NCBI RefSeq assembly: GCF_003443995.1
Contig: NZ_QWEY01000002.1
Location: 124,001-188,000 of the forward strand
From: Pseudotabrizicola alkalilacus
GTDB lineage: Bacteria; Pseudomonadota; Alphaproteobacteria; Rhodobacterales; Rhodobacteraceae
DNA: 64,000 nt
Direction of reading: 5' to 3'
The notes under the pieces were generated by a model. The model was not told the DNA's origin and did not search any database. It was given only the letters and a program-made list of their open reading frames with translations. Below, piece by piece: positions 9,446 through 17,106 of the stretch. Positions within the stretch are counted from its first letter, which is position 1. Every line of letters starts with the position of its first letter. A program made the position numbers and the translations under genes.

Positions 9446-10072
9446 ATGACACAACCCGAGGCAGTGGTTTTTGATATTGGCAATGTGCTGATGTACTGGA
9501 ACCCGGAAGGGTTCTACGACAAGCGGCTGGGCGAGGCCGAGCGGCGGCGGCTGTTTGCCGAGACGGATGTCGAGGACATGAACATGCGCATTGATGCCGG
9601 TGCGCCGTTTCGGGCAACCGTCGAGGCGCATGCCGCCGCGCATCCGGACTGGTCCGAGCATATTCTGTGCTGGTATCACAACTGGATCGAGATGGCGGCA
9701 CCGCGGATCGAAGGCTCGATCGCGCTGCTGCGTGCGCTGCGGGCCAAGGGCGTTCCGGTGCTGGCGCTGACCAACTTTGGCGATGACACCTTTGCCTATG
9801 CCCAAAGCCAGCATGATTTTCTGAGCGAGTTCGACCGCGCCTTTGTGTCCGGTCGGATGGGCGTTATCAAGCCGGATGCCGAAATTTACCGCCAGCTGGA
9901 GGCGGCGACCGGGATCGCGCCGGAGCGGCTGATCTTTACCGATGACAAACCCGAGAACATTGACGCGGCGGCGGCGCGGGGCTGGCGGGTGCATCTGTTC
10001 ACCGGCTGGCAGGGCTGGGCGGAGCGGCTGGTGGACGAGGGGCTGCTGACCCGTGGCGAGGCCGGGCTATGA
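9446..10072 (+). CDS. HAD-superfamily hydrolase (YihX/haloacid dehalogenase-like)
   Basis: Predicted phosphatase or dehalogenase of 208 residues. Motif I is FDIGNVLMYW, the D-x-G-N form seen in YihX-type sugar phosphatases; motif II is in VLALTNFG; motif III is the Lys of GVIKPDAEIY; motif IV is FTDDKPEN. An all-helical cap lies between motifs I and II. The substrate is unknown. Its stop overlaps the start of the next gene (ATGA), so the ornithine cyclodeaminase-like protein is translationally coupled to it. Confidence 0.87.
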   Translation: MTQPEAVVFDIGNVLMYWNPEGFYDKRLGEAERRRLFAETDVEDMNMRIDAGAPFRATVEAHAAAHPDWSEHILCWYHNWIEMAAPRIEGSIALLRALRAKGVPVLALTNFGDDTFAYAQSQHDFLSEFDRAFVSGRMGVIKPDAEIYRQLEAATGIAPERLIFTDDKPENIDAAAARGWRVHLFTGWQGWAERLVDEGLLTRGEAGL

Positions 10073-10959
10073 CGGTGCAGATCATCGGGCAAGAGGTCGA
10101 GCCGAGCCTGAGCTGGGCCGGGATGACCGCCGCGCTGGAGGCCGGGCACCTGCGGCCACGGGCTGAGATCCGGGATATGGTGCTGCAACGGGACGGGGAT
10201 ACGTTGCTGAACCGGGCGGCATGGATTGACGGTTTGGGGCAGCTGGTCAAGGTGGCGACGGTGTTTCCGGGCAATGGCGGGCTGGGTCTGCCGTCGGTCA
10301 ACGGGGCGGTGACGCTGTTTGACGACAAGACCGGCGTGCTGACGGCGCTGGTCGATTTTCATTTGGTGACGAAATGGAAGACGGCGGGCGACTCTTTGCT
10401 GTCGGCCCGGCGGTTGGCACGAAAAGACTCGCGCCGGATCTTGCTAGTGGGTGCGGGCACGGTGGCGCGTTCGATGGTCAGCGCCTATGCCAGCGTCTTT
10501 CCGCAGGCGGAGTTCACGGTCTGGAGCCGGAGCCGGGCCAGTGCCGAAGCGATGGACCTGCCGGTGGCCGAAGATCTGGAGCAGGCGGTAAAAGCGGCGG
10601 ATATCATCTGCACCTGCACCATGTCGCAAGACTCGCTGGTGCTGGGCGCATGGCTGCAACCGGGGCAGCATCTGGATCTGATCGGGGCCTATACCGCCGC
10701 CATGCGCGAGGTCGATGACGAGGCGATGGCGCGGGCGCGGGTGTTTGTTGACAGCCGGGCCACGACGATCGGTCATATCGGCGAGCTGATCGAGCCCATG
10801 AAGAGCGGGGCGATGTCTGAGGCTGATGTGATTGCGGATTTCTACGATGATCCGGCGTTTTACAGCCGCCGGTCGGAGGACGAGATCACCATCGCCAAGA
10901 ACGGCGGCGGGGCGCATCTGGATCTGATGACGGCGGATTACATCGCGAAGATGGCGTAG
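10069..10959 (+). CDS. Ornithine cyclodeaminase/mu-crystallin family protein
   Basis: NAD(P)-dependent enzyme family that includes ornithine cyclodeaminase and pyrroline-2-carboxylate (ketimine) reductases. The N-terminal half carries KVATVFPGN and the conserved DFHLVTKWKTAGDS; the Rossmann motif is ILLVGAGTVARSM at about residues 125-137. Length 296 residues is typical. Which amino acid or imine it acts on cannot be decided from sequence. It overlaps the HAD gene by 4 bases and is followed by two hairpins that likely end the transcript. Confidence 0.85.
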   Translation: MTVQIIGQEVEPSLSWAGMTAALEAGHLRPRAEIRDMVLQRDGDTLLNRAAWIDGLGQLVKVATVFPGNGGLGLPSVNGAVTLFDDKTGVLTALVDFHLVTKWKTAGDSLLSARRLARKDSRRILLVGAGTVARSMVSAYASVFPQAEFTVWSRSRASAEAMDLPVAEDLEQAVKAADIICTCTMSQDSLVLGAWLQPGQHLDLIGAYTAAMREVDDEAMARARVFVDSRATTIGHIGELIEPMKSGAMSEADVIADFYDDPAFYSRRSEDEITIAKNGGGAHLDLMTADYIAKMA

Positions 10960-11010
10960 GGCGGGAGTCATCCCGCCTTTGCCGCGACATAGGGCGGGGT
11001 GAACCCCGCC
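10960..11010. terminator. Two tandem hairpins after the cyclodeaminase-like gene
   Basis: Immediately after the stop codon lie two similar stem-loops: 10960-10977 (GGCGGGA/TCCCGCC, loop GTCA) and 10993-11010 (GGCGGGG/CCCCGCC, loop TGAA). The first is followed by TTT only. They could terminate the upstream operon or be copies of a REP-like element. Confidence 0.5.
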
Positions 11011-11110
11011 ATCCCCCGGATGAGTGCGGCAACGCACGGACCATCACAGGATCGGCAAAAGCCCGCAATGTTTTGCAATGGATGATGCAAGGGTGCATCG
11101 GGGCGATTAT

Positions 11111-11722
11111 ATGGAAAGCATGAACCGCAGAACCGCCATATTGGCCCCGCTCGCCCTTTTCGCGCTTGGCGCCCCGGCTTTTGCCGCCCGGATTCCGCTG
11201 GCCGAGTTGTCCGCCTATCTGAACAGCCTGACGACGGTGCAGGCGGATTTCACCCAGATCAACGGCGACGGCACCATCGCCACCGGCAAGCTGTTTATCC
11301 GGCGTCCCGGGCGGATCCGGTTTGAATATGCGCCACCGGATCGTTCGCTGGTGATGGCGGGGGGGCAACAGGTGGCGATCTTTGACGCGAAGTCAAATCA
11401 GCCGCCAGAGCAGTATCCGCTGCGCCGCACGCCGCTGAACCTGATTCTGGCGGCGGATGTGAACCTTGGCCGCGCCCGCATGGTCGTGGGACATACCGAG
11501 GTGGAGAACACCACCCGCGTCATCGCGCAGGATCCGGAGAACCCGGCCTATGGCACGATCGAGCTGGTGTTTACCGCCAGCCCGGTGGAGCTGCGCCAGT
11601 GGATCATCACCGATGATGTCGGCAACAAAACCACGGTCATTCTGGGCGAGATGACAAAGGGCGGTTCGATGCCCGCCTCGTATTTCGACATTACCGCTGA
11701 AACACGCAAGCGCGGCCTGTAA
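11111..11722 (+). CDS. lolA: Outer-membrane lipoprotein carrier protein (LolA family)
   Basis: Periplasmic chaperone that takes lipoproteins released by LolCDE to the outer membrane. The signal peptide is visible (NRRTAILAPLALFALGAPAFA, cleavage after AFA). The mature protein has the LolA pattern: TVQADFTQ near the start, RRPGRIRFEYAPPD, then repeated antiparallel strands of the open barrel. About 203 residues, normal. The open frame extends upstream to 11024 but only the part from 11111 (or ATG 11120) encodes a sensible signal sequence. No LolB is nearby; many alphaproteobacteria lack it. Confidence 0.88.
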   Translation: MESMNRRTAILAPLALFALGAPAFAARIPLAELSAYLNSLTTVQADFTQINGDGTIATGKLFIRRPGRIRFEYAPPDRSLVMAGGQQVAIFDAKSNQPPEQYPLRRTPLNLILAADVNLGRARMVVGHTEVENTTRVIAQDPENPAYGTIELVFTASPVELRQWIITDDVGNKTTVILGEMTKGGSMPASYFDITAETRKRGL

Positions 11723-11742
11723 CGGCCGCGCCTCTGGCGCGT

Positions 11743-12333
11743 TCAGCGTCGGCCGCAGCTGGTGAGCTGCAGCGCATACATCTCGGACCTGCGCTGCACG
11801 CGCCCTGCAACATCGACCAGCCATGGCTTTGCCAGATAGCTTTGCCGGGCAAAGCCGGTGCGGCCTTCGTGATAGGCCAGATACTGGCTTTGGGCATCTG
11901 CCTTTGAGATGCCCAGACGTTTTTCGCTCTGGTCCATGTACCAGCCCATGAAATCGGTGGCATCAGAGATCCGGTCCCGGCGGGCGCTGCGGCGGTTCTG
12001 CTCTTGCTGGTATTCTTCCCAGGTACCGTCCAGCGCTTGCGAATAGCCATAGGCCGAAGACTGCCGCCCCATCGGAATGATCCCCAGCGCAAACTTGTGC
12101 GGGGTCTGGGCATTGCCGATGAATTTCGATTCCTGATGGATGGTCGCCATCTGCACATGGACAGGAATGCCCCATCTGCGTTCGGTCGCCTGCATGGCGC
12201 GGAAGTATTGGGGACGCTCACGCACGATGGCGCAGGCGTTTTCCAAATCACGGGGCGCCGAGAATTGACTGCTTCCACCGCCACAGGCAGCCAGCAACAG
12301 CAACAACATCGACGCGCGGAGAAGTCTGCTCAT
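11743..12333 (-). CDS. Transglycosylase SLT-domain lipoprotein
   Basis: A 196-residue lipoprotein: hydrophobic N-terminus followed by the lipobox LAAC and a short Gly/Ser linker. The body resembles the lytic transglycosylase SLT fold, with the candidate catalytic Glu in IHQESKF, then SAYGYSQAL, TDFMGWYM and the aromatic-rich YLAYHEGRTGFARQSY. It should cleave the glycan strand of murein at the inner face of the outer membrane. It is convergent with lolA across 20 bases. I infer activity from the motif order; no paralogue is in the window. Confidence 0.82.
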   Translation of the reverse strand: MSRLLRASMLLLLLAACGGGSSQFSAPRDLENACAIVRERPQYFRAMQATERRWGIPVHVQMATIHQESKFIGNAQTPHKFALGIIPMGRQSSAYGYSQALDGTWEEYQQEQNRRSARRDRISDATDFMGWYMDQSEKRLGISKADAQSQYLAYHEGRTGFARQSYLAKPWLVDVAGRVQRRSEMYALQLTSCGRR

Positions 12334-12412
12334 CTGCCCCTCGCACGTTTTTCTTTATTACCCCGTACAATAGGGCAAAACCGGGGCGGGGGAAATGGGG
12401 CAAGGTGGGCGT

Positions 12413-13315
12413 TCAGATCAGAAAACCGAGAGTGAGCGGTAAAGTGATCACGGCAAGCAGGGTGGAGGCGATGACCAGCCCCGCCACCGCATCGGCATCG
12501 GCGCCATATTTTTCGGCCAGCATGTAAGACGTGACTGCAACCGGCGTGCTGATCTGGAGCACCAACACCGCAAAACCCACCGGGTCGAGCCCGAATAACC
12601 GGCCCGCCGCGACGGCGACAGCCACGGTCAGCCCGCCGCGCATCAGCGACAGCCAGACCGCGCGGGTCATCCGCCCCGGCGTCAACCGCGCCACCGCGAC
12701 CCCCAACGTGATCAGCATCATGGGAATCGCGATCTGCCCCAGCAGCGTCAGCGCATTGGTCAGCCACATTGGCGTTTGCCAGCCCTGCCACAGGAACAGC
12801 GCCCCCAGCAGAGTGGCCCACATCGCCGGTTCCTTGACCACCCGCAGCAGCGAGCCGCCGCCTGCGACCAGCCAGATGCCAAAGGTGAAGCTCCAGATCA
12901 GCATCACCGCAAAGATCACCACAGCATAGCCCAGGCCCGCCTCGCCAAAGGCAAACAGCGCCAGCGGCAGGCCGACATTGCCGGTGTTGCCGAAGATCAG
13001 GGGCGCCAGATACGTGCGCCGGTCCAGCCGCAGCGCCCGGACCACGCCCCATAGGATCACGGTCAGCGCCCCATAGGCGGCAATCGCCGCCAGTGTCACC
13101 GCCGTCAGCGCGCCGGGGTCCAGCTCGGTTTTCATCAAGGCGGTAAAGATCAGCGCAGGCACCGACAGCGTCATGGTCAGCCGGGTGATGAACTCCATCC
13201 GGTATTCATGGCCGGTCCTGACCCACAGGTATCCGATGGACCCGAGCAGGCCGACCGGGGCCACGATTTCCAGCACTGTGAGGACAAGGACCAACAGTTT
13301 GTTTCCCTGTATCAA
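12413..13315 (-). CDS. AEC family permease (auxin efflux carrier type)
   Basis: Second AEC/BART-type carrier in the window, 300 residues, about ten hydrophobic helices. The N-terminal half contains FGNTGNVGLPLALFAFG, the family's broken helix, and the C-terminal half ends with LQISTPVAVTSYMLAEKYG. It is only distantly similar to the carrier at 7152, so this is not a recent duplication. The substrate is unknown; malonate/malate-like acids are typical for the family. It is transcribed alone, divergently from hspQ (64-base gap). Confidence 0.85.
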   Translation of the reverse strand: MIQGNKLLVLVLTVLEIVAPVGLLGSIGYLWVRTGHEYRMEFITRLTMTLSVPALIFTALMKTELDPGALTAVTLAAIAAYGALTVILWGVVRALRLDRRTYLAPLIFGNTGNVGLPLALFAFGEAGLGYAVVIFAVMLIWSFTFGIWLVAGGGSLLRVVKEPAMWATLLGALFLWQGWQTPMWLTNALTLLGQIAIPMMLITLGVAVARLTPGRMTRAVWLSLMRGGLTVAVAVAAGRLFGLDPVGFAVLVLQISTPVAVTSYMLAEKYGADADAVAGLVIASTLLAVITLPLTLGFLI

Positions 13316-13379
13316 CGCCTGTCAGGTGGACAAGACACTGCCATCGGGATTAATAACCATCATCAGGGGATGCAATGTG

Positions 13380-13706
13380 ATGCTGAGATTAACACCGAAA
13401 TACCACCTTGGTCAGGTGCTGCGGCATCGCAAACACCCCTTTCGGGGTGTCGTTTTCGATGTGGATGCGATGTTTTCCAACACCGATGAATGGTATGAGA
13501 ACATCCCCGAAGAAAGCCGCCCGTCAAAGGATCAGCCGTTTTATCACCTGCTGGCCGAAAATGACCAAAGCTATTACGTCGCCTATGTCTCGGAACAGAA
13601 TCTTGTCCCCGATGAAACCGGCGAGCCTGTCGGCCATCCGGACCTGAGTGATCTGTTCGGCGATTTCGAGGATGGCCGGTATCCGTTGCAGTTTCAGCTG
13701 AATTGA
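13380..13706 (+). CDS. hspQ: Heat shock protein HspQ (hemimethylated DNA-binding, YccV-like)
   Basis: A 108-residue YccV/HspQ-domain protein. In E. coli HspQ affects DnaA turnover and acts as a Lon specificity factor. Diagnostic stretches are KYHLGQVLRHRKHPFRGVVFDVD at the start and YYVAYVSEQNL in the middle. The open frame reaches back to 13173, but that region is the divergent promoter/AEC start, so ATG 13380 is chosen; AGGGG lies about 10 bases upstream. No Lon or DnaA gene is nearby. Confidence 0.92.
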   Translation: MLRLTPKYHLGQVLRHRKHPFRGVVFDVDAMFSNTDEWYENIPEESRPSKDQPFYHLLAENDQSYYVAYVSEQNLVPDETGEPVGHPDLSDLFGDFEDGRYPLQFQLN

Positions 13707-13771
13707 CTGGCGGGCGTTGACCGGACGGTAACCACTGCACGTTAGCCTTGCGGTGAAACCGGAGGGCAAGA

Positions 13772-14116
13772 ATGCAACTGGACTGTACCCAGACCCCAGA
13801 TCTGATGATCGTTCATCTGCGCGAAACGCGCCTTGATGCCGCCGGAGCGATTGATTTCAAGGATGGGATGCGCGATCTGACATCGGCAGATGCGCGCCGG
13901 GTGGTGCTGGATTTGTCGCGCGTCGGGTTCATCGACAGCTCGGGTCTGGGTGCCGTGGTGGCGGTGCGTAAATTCCTGGGCCCGGACCGACCGCTGGAAT
14001 TGGCAGGGCTGACCGCTGCAGTGGAAAAGGTGTTTCGCCTGACGCGGATGGATTCTGTGTTCATCATCCATCGTAATGTTCCGGCAGATGCGGGCAGCTT
14101 TCGTGATGTCGTCTGA
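13772..14116 (+). CDS. STAS-domain anti-sigma factor antagonist (RsbV/SpoIIAA-like)
   Basis: A 114-residue single STAS domain. The phosphorylatable serine is in FIDSSGLGA (Ser57), preceded by the central strand VVLDLSRVGF, as in RsbV and SpoIIAA. In the partner-switch model the unphosphorylated protein binds the RsbW-like kinase and frees a target such as a sigma factor. The kinase-like gene overlaps its 3' end by 11 bases, so the two are expressed together. No PP2C phosphatase or sigma factor lies alongside, so the output is unknown. Confidence 0.88.
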   Translation: MQLDCTQTPDLMIVHLRETRLDAAGAIDFKDGMRDLTSADARRVVLDLSRVGFIDSSGLGAVVAVRKFLGPDRPLELAGLTAAVEKVFRLTRMDSVFIIHRNVPADAGSFRDVV

Positions 14117-14552
14117 CGAGCGGGGAGCTCATACCTGTATTGTCATCGACGCTGATCCGATGGCCGTGCGTCAGGCATTGTGCGCATTGTTCGACCGACT
14201 GATGGCCGGCCGGATGAGCGCGGATGCCCGTGACGCCGCCCAGATCGTTCTGGCCGAAGCGCTGAACAACATTGTCGAACACGCCTATGCCCAATCTCCG
14301 GGTGAAATCGAGCTGACAATCGACATCTCCGCCCGCGGTCTGAACTGTCGCATCATGGATGCGGGCGCGCCATTGCCGGGCGTGGGCGTGCCGGTGGGGG
14401 AGCTTGCCCCGCTGCGCCCCGGTGATGATTTACCCGAAGGCGGCTTCGGCTGGCATTTGATTCGGTCCCTGTCCGAAGATCTGAACTACCGCCGTGAGGG
14501 GGAGCGGAATCTCCTGTCATTCCGCATATCGGCGCAACAATACCCGCATTAG
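14106..14552 (+). CDS. RsbW-like HATPase_c serine kinase / anti-sigma factor
   Basis: A 148-residue GHKL ATPase domain. The N box is EALNNIVEHAYA, the G1 box DAGAPLPG, and the G2-like segment GGFGWHLIRSL; all are in the right order. Partner of the STAS protein upstream, which it should phosphorylate on Ser57. An earlier in-frame Met exists at 14076; ATG 14106 gives the usual coupled overlap and is preferred. The candidate structured RNA begins directly after its stop. Confidence 0.86.
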   Translation: MSSDERGAHTCIVIDADPMAVRQALCALFDRLMAGRMSADARDAAQIVLAEALNNIVEHAYAQSPGEIELTIDISARGLNCRIMDAGAPLPGVGVPVGELAPLRPGDDLPEGGFGWHLIRSLSEDLNYRREGERNLLSFRISAQQYPH

Positions 14553-14553
14553 C

Positions 14554-14737
14554 GGCACATTGTTTCCATGGCTTCGGATCTGACGCGAAAGTGCCGCAGT
14601 TTCCCCCTAAAACTGACGCGCAGACTGCCGATATTGAACGGGTAGCTGCATAAAGCTTCCCTCGGCGCTGCGGATATTGCCCCCACCCAGTTCGCGGCGC
14701 CGAGGTTCCCTATGCTGCGACCTCCCCTAGATGTGCC
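14554..14737 (+). ncRNA. Candidate structured RNA (~184 nt), strand inferred
   Basis: The 339 bases between 14552 and 14892 hold no convincing gene but fold well. GGCACAT (14554-14560) pairs perfectly with ATGTGCC (14731-14737) and would close the element. Inside, GGTAGCTGCATA (14641-14652) pairs with TATGCTGCGACC (14711-14722) with two mismatches; then, after an internal loop, CCTCGGCGCTGCG (14660-14672) pairs with CGCGGCGCCGAGG (14693-14705) around a 20-nt loop. A side hairpin is at 14597-14615 (CAGTTT/AAACTG). One T-G pair favours the plus strand. The long rod with a central bubble recalls 6S RNA, but I cannot confirm any known family. Confidence 0.4.
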
Positions 14738-14738
14738 T

Positions 14739-14762
14739 CGCCGTGACGTCACAGGGCGCTTT
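14739..14762 (+). terminator. Possible terminator of the structured RNA
   Basis: CGCCGTG at 14739-14745 can pair with CAC..GGCG ending at 14758 (loop ACGT, two-base bulge), followed by CTTT. It lies directly downstream of the closing stem of the candidate RNA. Weak T tract, so only tentative. The remaining ~130 bases up to 14892 hold one small hairpin (14797-14809) and presumably the promoter of the next gene. Confidence 0.28.
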
Positions 14763-14891
14763 CCCGCATCCTATGGGCAGCGCCTTCAGCCCAACCCCCG
14801 CTTGGCGGGATGCAGGCCGGTGTGTTAGGGGCTGGGGCTGTGCGGACCTGCAGGATGGCCGCGCAGGATGGCATGGCTTTGGGATACCGAA

Positions 14892-15350
14892 ATGACCCCT
14901 GACTACCAGACGATGCGCAGTGCGATTCTGTCGCTGACCCATGGCGAAACCAATGCGGTGGCGCTGATGGCCACCGTGGCATGCGAGGTGCATCATGCCC
15001 ACCCGTTCAGCGACTGGACCGGCTTTTACCGCGTGGTGGCGCCCGAGCTGTTGAAGATCGGGCCGTATCAGGGCGGGCATGGCTGTCTGGTGATTCCGTT
15101 TTCGCGGGGCGTCTGCGGCGCCTGTGCGCGGACGGGGGAGGTGCAGAACGTGCCTGATGTCGATGCTTTTCCCGGCCATATCGCCTGCGCCTCCTCCACC
15201 CGGTCTGAACTGGTTTTGCCGGTGTGGAATGGTGCGGGCACTCTGCTTGGGGTGTTCGATCTGGACAGCAACACCCCGGCGGCCTTTACCACCGCAGATG
15301 AGGCGTTTTTCACCGCGCTGCTGGCAGATGTGTTTCGCGATGCAAACTGA
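14892..15350 (+). CDS. msrC: Free methionine-(R)-sulfoxide reductase (GAF domain)
   Basis: A 152-residue GAF-domain protein of the fRMsr family, which reduces free L-methionine-(R)-sulfoxide using thioredoxin. All three family cysteines are present as Cys65, Cys75 and Cys99, in GCLVIPF, GVCGACA and PGHIACASSTRSE; the spacing (10 and 24 residues) equals that of the E. coli enzyme. Start at 14892 (MTPDYQ) rather than the Met 24 bases upstream, which adds residues outside the family. It stands alone between the structured RNA and rluA. Confidence 0.92.
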   Translation: MTPDYQTMRSAILSLTHGETNAVALMATVACEVHHAHPFSDWTGFYRVVAPELLKIGPYQGGHGCLVIPFSRGVCGACARTGEVQNVPDVDAFPGHIACASSTRSELVLPVWNGAGTLLGVFDLDSNTPAAFTTADEAFFTALLADVFRDAN

Positions 15351-15452
15351 CAGGCCACGCGTGGCACCGATTGCCGTTTTTGACGGTATGGGGTCGGAAC
15401 TGCTTTCCCCGATGGCGTTCGCGCCCGGACTCATTGCGGGCCGCCCCATCCG

Positions 15453-16142
15453 ATGACCCGACGCATTGCCCCCGATAACGCCCCCAGCCTGATCCCGGAT
15501 TTCGGCTATGATCCGCCGGATGTGCCCTTGGCGATCCTGCATGAAGACGCGCATATTCTGGTGGTGGACAAGCCCGCCGGGCTGCTGAGTGTGCCCGGCA
15601 AGCTGGAGGGGCGGCAGGATTGCCTGATCACCCGGCTGCAGGCCGCGCGCTGGGATGCACTTTTGGTGCACCGGCTGGATTGCGATACCTCTGGCGTGAT
15701 GATCTTTGCCCGCACCAAGCAGGCACAGGGCTTTCTGGGGCAGGAATTTGAACAGCGCCGGGCGCGCAAGACTTATATCGCACGGGTCTGGGGGGAAATG
15801 GCGGAAGACCGGGGCCATGTCGATCTGCCGCTCGGCAGCGACTGGCCGCGTCGCCCACGGCAGATGGTCGATCATGAAAACGGCCGCCCCGCGCGTACCG
15901 ATTGGGAGGTGATCGGTCGCCACGACAGCGAAACCCGCGTGCGCCTGCACCCTCTGACCGGGCGCAGCCATCAGTTGCGGGTGCATATGCTGGCCTTGGG
16001 GCATGTGATCATCGGCGATCAGATCTATGCAACCGGGCCTGCACGTGACGCCCCGCGCCTGATGCTGCATTCCGAGACGCTGAGCCTGCACCATCCGGCG
16101 ACGGGGGAATTGGTGACCTTTCGCGCCCCGCTGCCTTTCTGA
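15453..16142 (+). CDS. rluA: RluA-family pseudouridine synthase
   Basis: Pseudouridine synthase of the RluA family (229 residues), likely modifying 23S rRNA U746 and/or tRNA U32, as the short RluA form without an S4 domain does. The catalytic Asp is Asp76 in VHRLDCDTSG; the downstream PLTGRSHQLRVHM is the second signature. The binding-site opening LVVDKPAGLLSVPG is intact. It begins about 100 bases after msrC; the intervening bases show nothing notable. Assignment between RluA and close paralogues is by length only. Confidence 0.87.
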   Translation: MTRRIAPDNAPSLIPDFGYDPPDVPLAILHEDAHILVVDKPAGLLSVPGKLEGRQDCLITRLQAARWDALLVHRLDCDTSGVMIFARTKQAQGFLGQEFEQRRARKTYIARVWGEMAEDRGHVDLPLGSDWPRRPRQMVDHENGRPARTDWEVIGRHDSETRVRLHPLTGRSHQLRVHMLALGHVIIGDQIYATGPARDAPRLMLHSETLSLHHPATGELVTFRAPLPF

Positions 16143-16188
16143 GCAAATCCGCTTTCCTCTGCGGCTGTTAATAGTTTAAGCATCTGGC

Positions 16189-16857
16189 ATGAGATGGACG
16201 TTGCCCAATATTCTGACGGTGATGCGCCTGATTGCTGCGCCCGGCGTTGCGATCATGTTCCTGTATTTCCACCGGCCCTGGGCCGACTGGTTCGCGCTGA
16301 CCCTGTTTGTGGTGGCCGCCATTACCGACTGGTTTGACGGCTATATTGCCCGGCGCTGGCAGCAGGAATCGAAGTTCGGGGCCATGCTGGACCCGATTGC
16401 CGATAAGGCGATGGTGGTGATCGCGCTGGTGATCATCACCGGCTATTCCGGTATGAATCCCTGGTTGATCCTGCCGGTCACCCTGATCCTGTTCCGCGAG
16501 GTGTTTGTCTCGGGTCTGCGCGAGTTTCTGGCCGAAAAGGCGGGGCTTCTGAAAGTCACCAAACTGGCCAAATGGAAGACCACGGCACAAATGGTGGCGA
16601 TTGCGGTGCTGTTTTTGGGCACCGGGCTGGAGCATCTGGAGGGCATCGCGCGGCGCGGGATGACCACCGAACAGTATGCCGGGCTGGTGACGCAGGGTCT
16701 TGCCGATCCGCTTCGGTCGTGCGGGGCGCGGGGCTGTTCTTCGGTTGCCACTTTGGTCGGGCTTGGCCTGATCTGGCTGGCGGCCATTCTGACGATGGCA
16801 ACCGGCTGGGATTATTTCCGCAAGTCGCTGCCCTATCTGAAGGATGACACGCCGTGA
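16189..16857 (+). CDS. pgsA: CDP-diacylglycerol--glycerol-3-phosphate 3-phosphatidyltransferase
   Basis: Inner-membrane enzyme making phosphatidylglycerol phosphate, the committed step to PG and cardiolipin. The CDP-alcohol phosphatidyltransferase motif D-x2-D-G-x2-A-R-x8-G-x3-D-x3-D is seen in DWFDGYIARRWQQESKFGA followed by MLDPIADK. Four or more membrane segments; 222 residues, normal. The N-terminus WTLPNILTVMRL is typical of PgsA. moaD starts inside its last codons (4-base overlap), making a pgsA-moaD-moaE operon, an arrangement frequent in alphaproteobacteria. Confidence 0.95.
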   Translation: MRWTLPNILTVMRLIAAPGVAIMFLYFHRPWADWFALTLFVVAAITDWFDGYIARRWQQESKFGAMLDPIADKAMVVIALVIITGYSGMNPWLILPVTLILFREVFVSGLREFLAEKAGLLKVTKLAKWKTTAQMVAIAVLFLGTGLEHLEGIARRGMTTEQYAGLVTQGLADPLRSCGARGCSSVATLVGLGLIWLAAILTMATGWDYFRKSLPYLKDDTP

Positions 16858-17105
16858 CGGTCGAGGTTTTGTATTTCGCCTGGGTGCGCGAGCGGATCGG
16901 GTTGCCGCGCGAACGGATCGAGACGCAGGCCGCAACCGTGGCGGATCTGATTGCCGAACTGGTCGCGCGGGAAGAGCGCTATGCGCTGGCCTTTGCCGAT
17001 CTTGCCAGCCTGCGGGTCGCGCTGGATCAGGAGCTGTCGTCGTTTGACGCCCCCCTTGCCGGGGTGCGTGAGGTGGCGTTTTTCCCGCCGATGACGGGCG
17101 GCTGA
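16854..17105 (+). CDS. moaD: Molybdopterin synthase small subunit
   Basis: Ubiquitin-like sulfur carrier of molybdopterin synthase, 83 residues. The C-terminus ends FFPPMTGG; the terminal Gly-Gly is adenylated by MoeB and thiocarboxylated, and its sulfur goes to precursor Z in complex with MoaE. The start overlaps pgsA and the stop is 1 base before moaE, so stoichiometric co-expression is likely. Confidence 0.95.
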   Translation: MTVEVLYFAWVRERIGLPRERIETQAATVADLIAELVAREERYALAFADLASLRVALDQELSSFDAPLAGVREVAFFPPMTGG

Positions 17106-17106
17106 G

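Noticed and set aside
14650-14770. tmRNA-like peptide end (EVAA then stop) on the minus strand of the structured element
   Set aside because: No ANDN-type tag, no tRNA-like domain with a T loop, and the plus strand folds better; the resemblance is chance.
14727-16094. 455-residue minus-strand ORF over msrC and rluA
   Set aside because: Antisense to two well-supported genes with all motifs intact; no family signature of its own.
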